A DNA stretch of 30,686 nt, from assembly GCA_007026445.1 (NCBI GenBank), contig VDMD01000220.1, forward strand, positions 1 to 30,686, read 5' to 3'. Below, piece after piece: positions 1-10,636 of this stretch. Position numbers and translations under genes: made by a program. Each line of letters opens with the position of its first letter. Position 1 is the stretch's first letter. The notes under the pieces are model-generated. The model made no database searches. It was not told the DNA's origin and saw nothing but the letters and a program-made list of their open reading frames with translations. The stretch is from Schizophyllum amplum. Taxonomy: Eukaryota > Basidiomycota > Agaricomycetes > Agaricales > Schizophyllaceae.

Positions 1-186
1 TAGGCACATAAGTACTTACGTGCAGAGACGGCATACGTGCACTGTAAGTCTGTAATACATGGTCAGGGTATCCTCTATCCTTGCTCTATCCGACTCTGTT
101 CGTCGCACGTACTATGGCCACCGCCTCTGCATTCCTTGGCACATATCTGCACTCAAAGAACTCGGGAGATCTAGTGCATTCACGAG

Positions 187-2330
187 TCAGTCATCATCTC
201 CGGCACAGGGAAAAATGACCGACTGCAAGAGGGACGACTTGTACTCCCTTCTAGGCTCGACAATGCCCCCGTCCGGTCGCTGAGCCTTTTCGATGCTATA
301 GACGCGCAGGATCGACGCGATGGTAAGCCAGACGGACGCCATGCCCAAATGCTTTCCGGGACATATACGTCGTCCGAACTGAACGGACCTATCAGCGTGG
401 AAGTAGATGCATCAATGGGTGACTCACGCCAAAGATGAACGTGTTCGGATCCTGTACCATGGCATCGAGCTTACCACCTGTGGTCAAGAACCTTTCTGGC
501 TTGAAGGCGCAAGGTGTAGGGTACGCCGTCTGCCAACCAATTGTGAGAACAGTAGTCGAAGATAAATTGTGCGCGCACTTCATCGTGAGCCATCGCCCTA
601 TGGTTACTCAGTAAGTCGATACTGAGTGAGAGCGACGCGCTCACCAGATATTGGGGATAAAGATAGAGCCCTTCGGGATCGTGAAGTCGCGATACATATC
701 ATCTGCTTTCCCGCTGTACAGGTGTGGTATCGCCTGCATAAACCGCATCATCACCTTGCAGATAACCGAAACAAGGGCTGCCTCACCATCGGAGCTACAG
801 GATGAACTCGCATCGCCTCCTTCACCACCGCAGTAACGTACGGCAGGCGTCCCTCGTCGCCAAACTCGGGAAGCCGTCCGGGCTCGAGCACGTTATCAAG
901 TTCCTCCTGTGCACGCCGTTGGACCTCTGGGTTCTCCAACATATGGAGCGTAAAGCTGAGGAGGGTGGCGACGGTCTAAAAGAAGTCGTGCATCTCACGT
1001 GAGCAATTGTCCATACCGAGCAAAGGAAGCCACAGGACGCACCGTATCCATGGCACCAACATATATGAGTGTGGCCGTGTTTTTTATCACGTCTTCCTGG
1101 ACGTCGTCGCGCTTAGCACGGGCGTTCTCTAGCAAGAGCGATACAAACGATGTCAGGCCCGGATCAGTCGCCTTTGGTCAGACCAGCATGAGCATATAAC
1201 GGATGGTGAATCGGACGACATACCATGCGGCGCACAGTCTCGTCGAAGGGCGCGTTGAACATCCGAGCCGTCAACTTCTTCCATCTGTTCGCGTAACGCT
1301 TGAATCCAGCACCTAAAGTAGCCTTTGAGTCGCGGGGGGGGGGGGGGGGAGTTGCGGAATTTGCACTCACCTGGCATCCAGTCGGGTACGTGCTTCAAAG
1401 AGGGAAATATATTGACCAGATATGCATTTGGGAGCCCCGCAACCGCTGTTTCTTTGAAGACGCGGTCTGCGAGCTCGACATATGGGTCGTTCTCTGGTTG
1501 GGCCTCGATACCGTACGTGATATCCATTACCACGGATGCAACCATGCTGAACAAGCGTCAGCGGGCGCATAGGCGAGAGAAATAAGTTATGACTGACTAG
1601 CGTAGCTCGTTGGCGAGATCTCCGGATGATGCAGTCAGCATGCGACGAAGGAACATATTGGTGGCCTTCGTCTGATTAGGAAGGAAGCGGCGGACGGCGT
1701 CGATGTTGAACATGCTGTGAAACGCACGCCGATGAGCGCGCCTTAGGTACAGTCAGCGAATTGCTGGTGATTTCTTGGCAAAAACATACCAATAAGGACC
1801 TGTAAACAGCGCGTAAGGACATGCTAAGTAAACAGAACTTGACCACCGGCTACGCACCGTATTTCATCAGCACCATAGACCGGTTCTCCCATCCCATGAG
1901 ATCGACCATTGGTGCATCACCACTAATTCGTAGAGTGGTCAGCCAATCGCGCGTGAAGTCAAGGCGCCGCATACCGACTGGAGTAATCACTTGATCGTTT
2001 TTCGAGCAAGTCGTAGCAGGCTTGAAGCGACTGAAGGCCGATGATGGATTGGCCACCTACGCGTATATGGATTACATCCGAATCTTTTTGGCCGGTTTGT
2101 CAGCAAGTTCACTGTGAAGGGATCGTCTGGGACGCACCGTATTGTTTTGACCATGTTGCATAAGTCTTCCATTGGAAGTTGGAAGGCGCGTCAAGGATAT
2201 TACCCAGGATAGGCAGGCCCGGCGGTCCCGGTGGAAGTGGCAGCTTTGTAGTCCGAGTCCAGCGCGAGTAGAAGTAGATTGCAGCATAGAGCGCTATCAG
2301 GAAGGACACGACAGGCAAATAAAGCATCAC
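187..2330 (-). CDS. Cytochrome P450 monooxygenase, 13 exons, complete
   Basis: A microsomal haem-thiolate monooxygenase; the substrate cannot be told from sequence. Exons (minus strand, in order): 2330-2138, 2083-1975, 1922-1858, 1799-1790, 1741-1598, 1546-1371, 1312-1224, 1171-1043, 975-787, 733-645, 597-579, 529-428, 378-187. All phases agree and give about 501 residues, the normal P450 length. Residues 1-25 form a hydrophobic membrane anchor, followed by the proline hinge LPLPPGPPG. The I-helix reads VGAMDTTVA (300-308), the K-helix ExxR is EAMR (358-361), PERF is at 415-418, and the haem loop FGFGRRICPG spans a splice junction with ligand Cys444. The start is the only Met before the anchor. 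Known: in basidiomycetes this architecture is typical of the large families annotated as O-methylsterigmatocystin oxidoreductase-like. The second I-helix glycine is Ala here. Neighbours are unrelated, so no secondary-metabolite cluster is indicated. Confidence 0.93.
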
Positions 2331-3192
2331 GATGGGCAGGTAACTGGGTTGCGCGTCGACCGGTCGATGTTAAGCGCTGTGCGGCTTAAGTATGATGGCT
2401 GGCCCACTCACACCGCCGACACGAGGAGAACCCGCGACATGGCGCAGATCACGCGGATGCTCATACACCCACTGAGCGCAGGGACGCGGTTTGAACGGAG
2501 TACTTGACTGCATAAGCACCTACCGCCGAGTCTTCGTGGCAGATGTTTTGCAGAAGAAGCACGGAATAGAGTGATCACGTTGAAGATATTGAAATGGCAT
2601 TTTCTCACCAGCTATTGGGTGTACGTCAGGCTGTCGAGACTCGATAGTCGGCGCCCGCTAATCGTCGTGAGACGTCCATTACTACACGTGGAGACGGGTG
2701 CCAAGGCTCGCCTAGTGCTCGCACATGGGGGCTCGCACCGCGCTACGGGATCCACACTGCCACGGAGTTGCTTGATTGGAGTGGGCCACGGACTGACCGT
2801 CACGGTTCGGCGCGACGGAGGTTGCGAGCGGGCGCTACGCATTCGCCGCTAGGTACCCGTCAGTAGCTGTTGGTCAAGTCGGCGACGGCTTGTAAGTTGT
2901 CGGTGCCGGTGATTCGTAAATGACAAAAGGTCCTGCAGATTTCTCACGGTCACGGTGACAATTAAGTTCAAACTGAAGTTTCAACACTAACAGGCTCACC
3001 GCGCGTACCACGCTCCAAAAGGGATAAGGTGACATATCAGCGCGTCAACTTCAAAGCTTTCAAAGGCCATAAAATTCGTCACTACAAATACAAGCCTTAC
3101 CAGCCAGCAACTTCTGGTTCCCTACTCTGGACTTCAACGAGCAGATCAGGCGAATGATTTACGGTTCATGGATTGAGCCTGTCTTGTGTAGT
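2331..3192. other. Intergenic stretch without recognised gene
   Basis: It lies upstream of the P450 start and downstream of the MYND gene stop, both on the minus strand, so it should hold the P450 promoter and the MYND 3' end. The longest open frame, near 2571-2852 on the plus strand, begins with GTG and shows no homology, signal or repeat that I recognise. I see no clear TATA box. Confidence 0.5.
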
Positions 3193-4164
3193 TCAAGCTG
3201 TCAGAGCATTTCGCCGAGGGCTATACTGCTCACCAACAAGCGAACTGGTGCTCGATGCCGCATCGCCATTGGCTAAATCAGCGCCGTCGTTCAACGCGAC
3301 GCCTTCCGAGACACCCTCGTCTTCATCGCGTACATAAGCCTTGAGGAACCGCAAGACGACGGGCAGATCCTCCTTCAGATTGGCACGATAGTCATGATCT
3401 TTCCACGGTGTCCCCTTGGACCGCAAGGGCAATAGGTTGTCGCGCCTGAGTGACCGACAATCAGCGCAACGGTGAAAACCTTATGATCAGAGAATCAACG
3501 CTCACCAGTTGCTTGCACCCTTAGCGTTCAACAGCTTGCTGACGCACTTGTTGATCGGCGAGCTATCCTGGAGAAAATGTACGTTGTATACCAGAGCAAG
3601 ACGCCGGTCTTCCGGAAGAAGCACCAACGTGCCATCGTCTCCTGGCACCGAGTCTATGTACATGTTGCGGACAGCGATGTCGTCCTCGAACCACTTCGGC
3701 TTGACGTGAATGTTTTGGTACCCGCCGCCCGGCGCGTCCGCGTCGACGATCCATTCCCACCTAAGCTTCACTTCGCGTGGCTCGGTCGCGTCGGCGGGCA
3801 GCAGGATGGCGGAAACGGAGTGCTTGGGGTGCCAGACGTCGGAGTAGACCGCATCCGAGTCGGAGGCGGGCTTGTTCTGCAGCAGGCTCTTCCCGAACGC
3901 GTACAGACTGTCCTGAATGCGGTCGCACTCCGCGGAGTGGCGTTTGATATCCTGGCGAACGGTCAGAATGCGAGATTGAGAGTAGGGTAGGTCACGTACC
4001 GCCTTGTAGTGGTCCTCGCTGCAGTAGTAGACTCTATGGCAGCGGGTGCAGCGCATCGTAGTAGGGACGAGACACACATTGCAGTGCTCGCCGGCGTTCT
4101 CGAGCAGAGGCGCCGTCGACTCCTTGTGAAGGCGGCCTGAGTGGCGCTTCGTCTTAGTTGGCAT
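3193..4164 (-). CDS. MYND-type zinc finger protein
   Basis: Exons 4164-4000, 3951-3506 and 3445-3193 join in frame to about 287 residues. The N-terminus is short and basic (MPTKTKRHSGRLHKEST). The MYND finger follows at about residues 28-66, with Cys pairs in CNVC and CTRC, then YYCSEDHYK, the first intron, and IKRHSAEC closing the zinc sites. MYND domains bind zinc and mediate protein-protein contacts. No SET domain follows. The C-terminal region, with motifs RWEW, KWFEDD, PINKCVSKLL and a final KEDLPVVLRFLKAY helix, is of a kind I cannot assign to a function. The tail is acidic and Ser/Asp-rich. A decayed copy of the same gene lies head to head at 5022. The molecular role is unknown; the family call is firm. 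Confidence 0.85.
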
Positions 4165-5021
4165 GTTTCAGAGATTAGCAGGGAGGTCGATTCGGATAGG
4201 GCTTAGAGAAGGGCGGTGCGTGGATGGTGGTCGAGTAAGAGTTATATGGGGGCGGTGGATGTATGATATCATACCTCGTTCAAAGCTTTACGATGATTCT
4301 ACAACACAAGCTTGTAGCATGCGTACCTGTCAGAATTTGAGGCAGCCTCGGAAGCGCATAGTTATTGCGACTCTGACTGCTTCTAGGCAGCCCCCAGGTC
4401 AGCTTTGCCGCCGTGCGAACCGCAAGCTCACTGCACTTATCCCGCCAGACTCTGTTCTGCTCAAACTCGGACGGTCCTGAGTCCCTTCAGATGCCTAGCA
4501 TGCATGCTTGCCTGTAAGAAAGCCCTTGAGATTACATTCGACTGTAAGTGTCGTCTGATCGACCATATCGTCGTCCAGAACCAATGTCCGAAAGAGTCCC
4601 GTGAACTCCACGTGGTCAGTCCCGGCAGCTCCCGAACGCGTGACCACGACTCATCTTCCTTTAAGTTTTTGCTTCCTCTCCCATCGCGGCGGCAGACACA
4701 GGCCTGGGAAGCATCCGTTCGTTCAGCTCAAGATCTTTCCGCTGAGAACTCTGCCCTATTCTGCTATGTCATTGAACTGCCCAGTCTCAGTGTCCAAGTG
4801 AATCTACTATTCTTGTACTCTGCAGCGGACTCTTCTCTGAGCACAGATCGCTCAGCAGCTCGCAAACATTCAAAGACCGTATACCCCTGACTTCTCCACC
4901 CTATTCCAGGAAATTAACCTACTAGGATAATAGGTTGGATACTCAACGCCGTCCGCTGCCTCATGGTAGGAGGCTATAAAACTTCAGCAAACCGTCGCGC
5001 TGACTGGTTCCCCTCTCTTAC
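4165..5021. promoter_or_regulatory. Divergent intergenic region between MYND gene and its pseudogene
   Basis: It holds the upstream regions of two head-to-head MYND copies. A weak TATA-like TATAAC lies on the minus strand at 4242-4247, about 80 bp before the intact gene. A better TATAAA lies on the plus strand at 4975-4980, about 42 bp before the pseudogene start. An open frame at 4405-4890 has no ATG start and looks random. I see nothing else. Confidence 0.45.
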
Positions 5022-5899
5022 ATGGCTGGCTTCATCGCTACCCCGGCAACTCTGCTGTGCTTGGCGGCTGCGCTACTGCTTGCAACGATCATTGGCATAT
5101 GGCACGCTACAGATCGATGTCGGGTGCCCGGCTGCAGAGGTCGTCCTACCATACGATGCTCTCGCTACCTTGCAATGATTGACTGCTGTGCAGTGCGCGC
5201 CGAGCAGGTACGTCTATCCGGCTTTTGGTGCTTTACATCGCGAAACTGAGGGTAACTGCTCTTACAGGAACGGATGGAGCATGAGCGCGTCTGCACAGCT
5301 CTCAATGGTCCGCCAGGCGCCTGGCGCCCACGAGCCGCTGAGTGCTTGCTGCATCCTCGCACCCGAGGGAGACTCAGGCATAGCCGTTGATAGCGGAGAA
5401 TCTGTCACCGTGCGCGCCAGAGACACCCTTGAGACAAACTTGTTACCGGCTGCAGACCACGCGCCTCGAATCATCTCGATCGAGTGCGAGTGGAAATGCT
5501 CTGATGATAGAGAAATGTACCATCATTGGAATCCCAAGCTCCGCCACCTCTTCAGCAAGGATGCATTCCTGCGACAGAATACTGTCTGTAAAATGGGAAC
5601 AGGCGGATGATTACCTCCGTCGCGGGACAACAGCCATGCCGTCGTAATCTTCAACGATAATTTCAGCATCGACGGGTTACCCATCAATCGTTGCGTGCAA
5701 TGGCTTACAGGTGGTCAGTTCCTTCCCTTTGTGGTATACACGCCATATGACTGAACTTTGCATAGGAGCAGCACCTCGTGAGTGGCGTGGGCGCTTCGTG
5801 TCAAGCCTCGTGCTTTTGGAGATCCAGAGTACAGTGCGAGAGCGCTATCCTGCAGGAGGATATGGAGCGCTTGACCGAATATCTTCGTTACTACGGTAG
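5022..5899 (+). pseudogene. Decayed MYND gene copy, head to head with intact paralogue
   Basis: The first exon (5022-5207) has CRVPGCRGRPTIRCSRY, a weakened MYND Cys pattern. A 60-bp intron (5208-5267) follows at the same place in the finger as in the intact gene, then ERMEHERVC matches the closing IKRHSAEC segment. Later segments match the intact protein but in different frames. NLLPAADHAPRIISIECEW matches ILLPADATEPREVKLRWEW. VVIFNDNFSIDGLPINRCV matches the VYNVHFLQDSSPINKCV region. LQEDMERLTEYLRYYG matches LKEDLPVVLRFLKAYV. A TGA at 5608 and at least two frame changes separate them. The N-terminus has gained a hydrophobic stretch absent from the paralogue. The TATA box and first intron remain, so transcription is possible. 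It could instead be a diverged gene damaged by sequencing indels, but the lost finger cysteines favour true decay. Confidence 0.7.
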
Positions 5900-6444
5900 G
5901 TTTTTGAACTTCATAACCAGCTTTTGAAGCTTGAAGACTTGTATGTACCTAATGTAAACAACCCATCTGTATGGTTGACTCCTTCCCCGATGTGCATGTC
6001 CAGCTGTGCTCATGACTAGCTGCCAATTGCACGAGGTTGTTCTTGATCGCGTCCGCTAGTCGAAACCAGCGTCCGGCAGCAGCTCGACTCGTCGCCTCGG
6101 CCTGGACCATGAGGCGGGCCCAGGACGGGGCCGATCATGTACTTCGCCTACCTCCTCGATGCCGAAGGATGGCAGAGGAAGGAAGGCGCTCTTGACCCTG
6201 GTCCCCTTCTCAGAGCTGTGGGAATGGCAAAGTTGACGCGTCGACGCTCCCTGACATCTCGCGACTGGGTCTCACACTGAAAAGGAAAACAAGGTGAACG
6301 AGCGATTTGGAAGGTATTGTTATTCGGCCAACGGGCCGCGGCCCCGACATTACGCTGAAGTCGCGGAGCGGAGCCCAGGCGGAGCCGATACGATCTTGTC
6401 TTTATCGTCGACCATCGAGCTCACCGCCCGCGCCGTCGACAAAA
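5900..6444. promoter_or_regulatory. Hexokinase upstream region
   Basis: About 545 bp separate the pseudogene remnant from the hexokinase start. It contains two G-rich boxes near 6112-6133 (GGCGGGCC and ACGGGGCC) that resemble, but do not match exactly, carbon-repressor sites. There is no clear TATA box. An in-frame ATG at 6307 could extend the hexokinase N-terminus by 46 residues of low-complexity sequence; I consider it 5' leader. Confidence 0.4.
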
Positions 6445-9156
6445 ATGCCAGTCTCACGCAGAGGATCCGGCTCTGTTACGCTGCCTTCGGGCCAAAGCCT
6501 CACCGTCCACCACCGCACTACCGAGGTCGGCGGCGAGGACCTCCCTCACGCGACGAAGAAGACGATGGCGGACCACCTGCGCAAATACGAGTCACTGTTC
6601 ACGCTCACGCCTCAGCGCATGCGGATGATTGTGGACGCATTTCAGGTGCGTGGGCATGCGAGACTTGCGCAGGGGGTGTTAACCAGCGCCGAAGGATACG
6701 CTCGACCTTGGCCTCAAGCAGCCGGGTCAGGTCGTGCCTATGATCCCTACTTACGTCTTCGGGTGGCCCACCGGAGAGGTGCGTACATAATCTTGGTTTT
6801 ACTCAACTATCCCTCACAATCACTTAGGAGTCGGGCGACTTCCTCGCCCTCGATCTCGGGGGAACCAACCTGCGTGTCTGCCTCGTCACCCTCAAGGGCA
6901 GCGGACAGTTCGAGATCACGCAGTCCAAGTACCGCCTCACTGAGGAGCAGAAGCAGGGCGACGGGCAGGCCCTGTTTGACTTCTGCGCAGAGTGCCTGCG
7001 CACGTTCATCGAGGCCAACTTCGACGAGACCGAGCGCCAGAAGGGTATCGACCTGCCCCTCGGCTTCACCTTCAGCTACCCGTGCAGCCAGGTGAGCTCA
7101 AACCCTGCACACCGTCACACAAGCTGACATCCCTATAGGAGCGCATCGATCACGGTGAACTCATTCGCTGGACCAAGGTGGACCGCAAATACGAACGGTC
7201 GTGACATTCGGGACTGAACTCGATGCAGGGTTTCGGCGCAGCGAACACGGAAGGCCGCGATGTTGCAGCTATGTTCAAGGAGAGCCTGGCCAAATATGTG
7301 CGTCTTCCCGTGCCTTTCACGCGCGCATCTGGCTCATTTCGTCGAAGGAACTGCCCATCACTCTCACCGCACTCATCAACGATACTACAGGAACGCTCAT
7401 CGCTAGCCATTACGTCGACCCATCGAGGTGTGTCGTCGATTGGCGCTATGCTTCCGTCTTCGTGGCCTTGTGCAGAATCTTTTCTGCATCTTGATTTACT
7501 GACCGTATCCCTAGTAAGATTGCTGTAATCTTTGGCACGGGATGTAACGCTGCCTACATGGAGAACATTGGGTCGATCGAGAAGCTCAAGGTCAGTCTGA
7601 GCCGACGGCGAGCCTATCGATCTACATAGATCTGTTGACCATACGCTTCTCTTGCTCACGCGGCCTGTCATACAACGTCGTATACTGACCACCCTCTGTA
7701 GGACCTCAATCTCCCCACCGACGCACAGATGGCGATCAACTGCGAGTGGGGCGCTTTTGACAGCTTCCAGCATGAGCACTTACCGCGTACAAAGTGAGTC
7801 CTGCCTCATAGACACAATTGAGTGCGCCCTGAGCTGCACGCCTTGGAGGGCGCCTTGGGCTGCACGACGAGGGGCAATTGATCATGCCAGGAGCGTGGAT
7901 ACGTTGGGACCTCGTGGTGCTTCCGCCTCCTTCTGGCGGAGATCCCCACACGCCGTTCTCTGCCTGGCGCTTGCTGCATCGAGCGCCGGTGACGCATATA
8001 TCTAAGACGAGCGCTAGAGACCTCAGAGCGGCAACTGACATCTGCCTAGGTACGACCAGATTGTCGACGAGACGAGCAATAAGCCGCAGGAGCAGGCATT
8101 TGAGGTGCGTGACACTACGACGCCTCTACTCCTTCCGGAATCGCGGCCTCGAATGGTCGGTGACATCTCTCATCGCAGAAACTCATCTCTGGCCGCTATC
8201 TCGGCGAGATCATGCGACTGGTCATCTGCGAGCTCATCGACGACGGTGTCCTTTTCCTCGGTCAGGAGACGTGCGTATTCCATATCCTTCACGTTTCCTA
8301 TCGCCTAGTCAACTCTCGACGTACGATCGGCTGACAATTCTCTCAGTTACAAGCTCGAGTCTCCCTATGTGTTCGAGACGGCGTTCTTGAGCTTGATGGA
8401 GAGGTACGCGGAGCTGGGAATCCTTATGCCTGTTGGTTTGTTTTGACAGGCTACTATATTCCCGCAGTGATCCGACGGACGAGCTGCTGATGATCATTGG
8501 CATTTTCTCGCACTTTTTCGCGGTAGAGACGACGCTCGCTGAGCGTCAGTTCTTCCGCGCTTTGGCGCGCTTGATCGGTGAGTCTTCAGTGCCCGTATTT
8601 GTTTAATATTCTTGACTGGTTTCACTCGCTAGGCCGCCGCGCTGCACGGCTGTCTGCCTGTGGTATCGCGGCCATCGTAAGCAAGATGAAGTACCTGGAG
8701 AACCTCAAGGAGGGCGAAATTATTGGCGTTGGTGCCGATGGGAGTCTGTACAACGTGAGTGGTTTCAAGCTCAAACAGTTATATACATCCTGACGGCCAT
8801 CTTTCTCTGAAGAAATACCCGGGCTTCGCGGACCGGGTGCACGAGGGTCTCATTGACGTCTTCGGTGACAAGGGAAAGTGCGTACTAACACTCTTTTACT
8901 GGATGTTGTAACCGCTGTATGTCAGACCGAACGCTTACATGTTCTGTCTGCAGGTCGATTGTCACCCATCACGCCGAGGACGGAAGCGGTGTGGGCAGCG
9001 CCATCATTGCGGGTGAGTTATCGTTCTACCTCTCGCGGTCGTCTCTGCGACGCGCCTTCATCTCTCTGCCACCCTCGCTACTTTGCCATATGGCTGACTA
9101 TGGCACCAGCCATGACCAAGATCAGGAAGGACAGGGGTCTCTACGAGCACGTGTAG
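6445..9156 (+). CDS. Hexokinase, 16 exons, complete
   Basis: Phosphorylates glucose and other hexoses at C6 using ATP, the first glycolytic step; fungal hexokinases also act in sugar sensing. Exons: 6445-6645, 6695-6778, 6828-7091, 7139-7177, 7229-7297, 7348-7427, 7515-7590, 7702-7793, 8050-8104, 8179-8270, 8347-8403, 8468-8577, 8633-8754, 8813-8877, 8954-9012, 9110-9156. They join in frame to about 503 residues, the usual length. LALDLGGTNLRV (near 101-112) is the phosphate 1 loop. GFTFSYPCSQ is the sugar-binding signature, and INDTTGTL carries the catalytic Asp (near 231). IFGTGCNAAYME is the phosphate 2 segment and HHAEDGSGVGSAIIAA the adenosine site. The start at 6445 has an A-rich context (GACAAAAATG), and the N-terminus matches the long basidiomycete form. 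One intron (7794-8049) is unusually long at 256 bp. A GTGGAC donor at 7178 is weak but gives the correct protein. Confidence 0.96.
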
Positions 9157-9425
9157 AGTGTGCGGAGTCCGGCGCCTGTCCTCGCGATTCGGAAGACTAT
9201 TGCGCTCCAGCTTCGAGGACAGTGTTCCGAGGGCGGCGCTTCCTCGGGGTAAGTCATAGACCATGGTAGCGAATGCGCCTCTGGACGATACCAAATTTCG
9301 GACGATAACAAATGTACACGTATAGTGCCGCCTCGGAGTGGCACCTAACTTCTACTTTATACTCTTAGACGAGCGGTGCAGCATGTATTGACGATGTTGT
9401 ACTCAGCGAATAGCAACTGCATGAC

Positions 9426-9540
9426 CGACTTCTGGGGTGTGCTGGCGCTCCTGCATCGCGAATAACTCGAATGCATGAGTTGCAGGGGATCCGCCCATGG
9501 TGCAAAAGAGCAGAACTTCGACACCACTGACCAGCAAGGT
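9426..9540. repeat. Copy A of a ~110-bp repeat ending in tRNA-Ser-like sequence
   Basis: It shares with 9986-10098 an ordered set of matches: CGACTTCTG, TCCTGCATCGC, AACTCGAATG, AGTTGCAGG, AAAAGAG and AACTTCGACAC, with small indels between. The right end (CGACACC...CCAGCAAGGTT) resembles the 3' end of the tRNA-Ser at 11112-11203 read on the minus strand, with a short insertion and decay after it. Orientation relative to the tRNA is minus. Confidence 0.65.
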
Positions 9541-9924
9541 TTTGCGGAGAGAGATGTGTCCATACTCGTCCGTCCAGACCTCTTTTATGCCCACAGGCCG
9601 TGGATGAGACCTATTGGTATGCTATAACGTAGCTGGTTGGTAATCCCGGACTCAAGTCTTCTTTGGCCACACGAGGACTCAGCCAAGAGCTAAGCCTAAA
9701 GAGTTCCATTGTCTCCACTTCTCGCCCATTTCGCATACTTACGTGCTAGAATATCTGAGGCTCACAAAACTGCATGATTGTCCAGGTGAGCATCCAAACA
9801 AACAATACACCGGGTTCCGTGGCGAGAGGCGCCTTCGAGTGATGTCCGTGACTGTCGAAGCAAAGTGTCCGAACTTTCGTGGACATCAATATCACAAGCA
9901 CGCAAAATCGCGGAGGCTTTTTTG

Positions 9925-9944
9925 ACCTTCCATATATGGAAGGT
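9925..9944. repeat. Perfect 20-bp palindrome
   Basis: ACCTTCC, a central ATATAT and GGAAGGT form a sequence identical to its reverse complement. It could be a dimeric protein-binding site or chance; no gene starts close by. Confidence 0.6.
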
Positions 9945-9985
9945 AAGTCGCGTGCGCACACGTGTAGGGGCTTGATCCGAATCTA

Positions 9986-10098
9986 CGACTTCTGTGGTTC
10001 GCCGGACATCCTGCATCGCAAGTAACGCTCGAATGTACCAGTTGCAGGGTATTCAGAGATGGCTCAAAAAGAGTAAAACTTCGACACAAGCAGGGTTC
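9986..10098. repeat. Copy B of the ~110-bp repeat
   Basis: Second copy of the block at 9426-9540, 560 bp away and in the same direction. It runs directly into a clearer tRNA-Ser 3' remnant (10082-10112). In minus-strand terms the shared block is the 3' flank of a tRNA-Ser gene, so the pair looks like duplicated and decayed tRNA loci. Confidence 0.65.
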
Positions 10099-10112
10099 GA
10101 ACCTACGTCCCC
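10082..10112 (-). pseudogene. tRNA-Ser 3' remnant (T arm and acceptor strand)
   Basis: On the minus strand it reads GGACG, a T arm with GGTTCGAACCCTGC, and an acceptor-like TTGTGTCG. This is the 3' portion of the tRNA-Ser at 11112-11203 with a few changes. No D arm or anticodon arm precedes it; the sequence changes abruptly into the GC-rich hairpin region. Two further GGTTCGAACC-like pieces follow near 10121 and 10282. It cannot make a tRNA. Confidence 0.6.
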
Positions 10113-10136
10113 GATTATCGTGTAGGTTCGGACCCG

Positions 10137-10173
10137 CTGGCTCTGGGGCCCACGCAGGGGGCCCCAGAGCCAG
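10137..10173. repeat. Perfect 15-bp GC-rich hairpin
   Basis: The arm CTGGCTCTGGGGCCC (10137-10151) is repeated as its exact reverse complement at 10159-10173, with a 7-base loop ACGCAGG. The stem is very stable. There is no T-run after it and no gene ending here, so a terminator role is not suggested. Confidence 0.8.
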
Positions 10174-10178
10174 GGGGC

Positions 10179-10279
10179 CGACGAGCGGGAGCGAGGGGGC
10201 CCCCGACGATCTTTCGCGAAGCGATGTGCGAGCGATAGCGAGGGGAGACGACGAGCAGGAGCGAGGGGGCCCCCAACGA
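10179..10279. repeat. 31-bp direct repeat, two copies 70 bp apart
   Basis: Copies lie at 10179-10209 and 10249-10279 and differ at 2 of 31 positions. Each contains GAGCGAGGGGGCCCCC, whose core GGGGGCCCCC is self-complementary. The spacer repeats GCGA-type motifs. The nature of the element is unknown; it sits between a tRNA remnant and the promoter of the 10683 gene. Confidence 0.75.
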
Positions 10280-10435
10280 CGTGTAGGGTCGAAACCTGTG
10301 ACGCTCCAACCCGTTCGAAACATGCTCAATGACGAACCCTGCGAGTCCTAGCCGCTTCGTCAGCAGTTCCCGAGAGCCCGCTATCTGGCTTAGGAGTCAT
10401 GTAGATATATGGTATACCACAACGGGAGGGACTGC

Positions 10436-10569
10436 GACGCGCATTCGTCAATAGCCGTGGTGGTGATAGGACGCGCATTCAACAATAGCCGTGTGGCGCA
10501 CACTAGCGCTCGTGAATCGTGATGTCGCCGGATCGGGCAGCAAACAACGCAGGGCGCCGGATCGGGCAG
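10436..10569. repeat. Two pairs of short direct repeats upstream of a TATA promoter
   Basis: The 24-bp unit GACGCGCATTC..CAATAGCCGTG occurs at 10436-10459 and 10470-10493 (22 of 24 identical). The 15-bp unit CGCCGGATCGGGCAG occurs identically at 10526-10540 and 10555-10569. Both lie 70-200 bp upstream of the TATA box at 10637. They may be activator sites or replication-slippage products. Confidence 0.65.
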
Positions 10570-10636
10570 TAAGTATCGTTTAAGCTCGAGTCAACGCAAA
10601 CCCTGCTCGCGATGGACGATGCTCTCCAGCCCGACA

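Larger units (their letters stand above)
9157..9985. other. Gene-free stretch after hexokinase
   Basis: No open frame here starts with ATG and has recognisable protein content. It contains the first copy of a duplicated block (9426-9540) and a perfect 20-bp palindrome (9925-9944), listed separately. The remainder shows nothing I can name. Confidence 0.5.

Noticed and set aside
2571..2852. 93-codon open frame upstream of the P450
   Set aside because: GTG start, no recognisable content, no promoter or intron signals.
187..4164. Secondary-metabolite cluster around the P450
   Set aside because: Neighbours are a MYND protein and a hexokinase; no synthase, transferase or transporter is present.
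4405..4890. 161-codon open frame upstream of the MYND pseudogene
   Set aside because: It begins with TTG, has no ATG, and its composition looks random; it lies in the divergent promoter region.
7150..7779. 209-codon minus-strand frame
   Set aside because: It is antisense to well-supported hexokinase exons and introns.
9426..10113. CRISPR or prophage att-like arrangement (repeat, spacer, repeat next to tRNA)
   Set aside because: Eukaryotic context, only two diverged copies and no associated genes; a duplicated tRNA flank explains it.
10137..10173. Transcription terminator
   Set aside because: The hairpin has no following T run and no gene ends here; intrinsic terminators of this type are bacterial.
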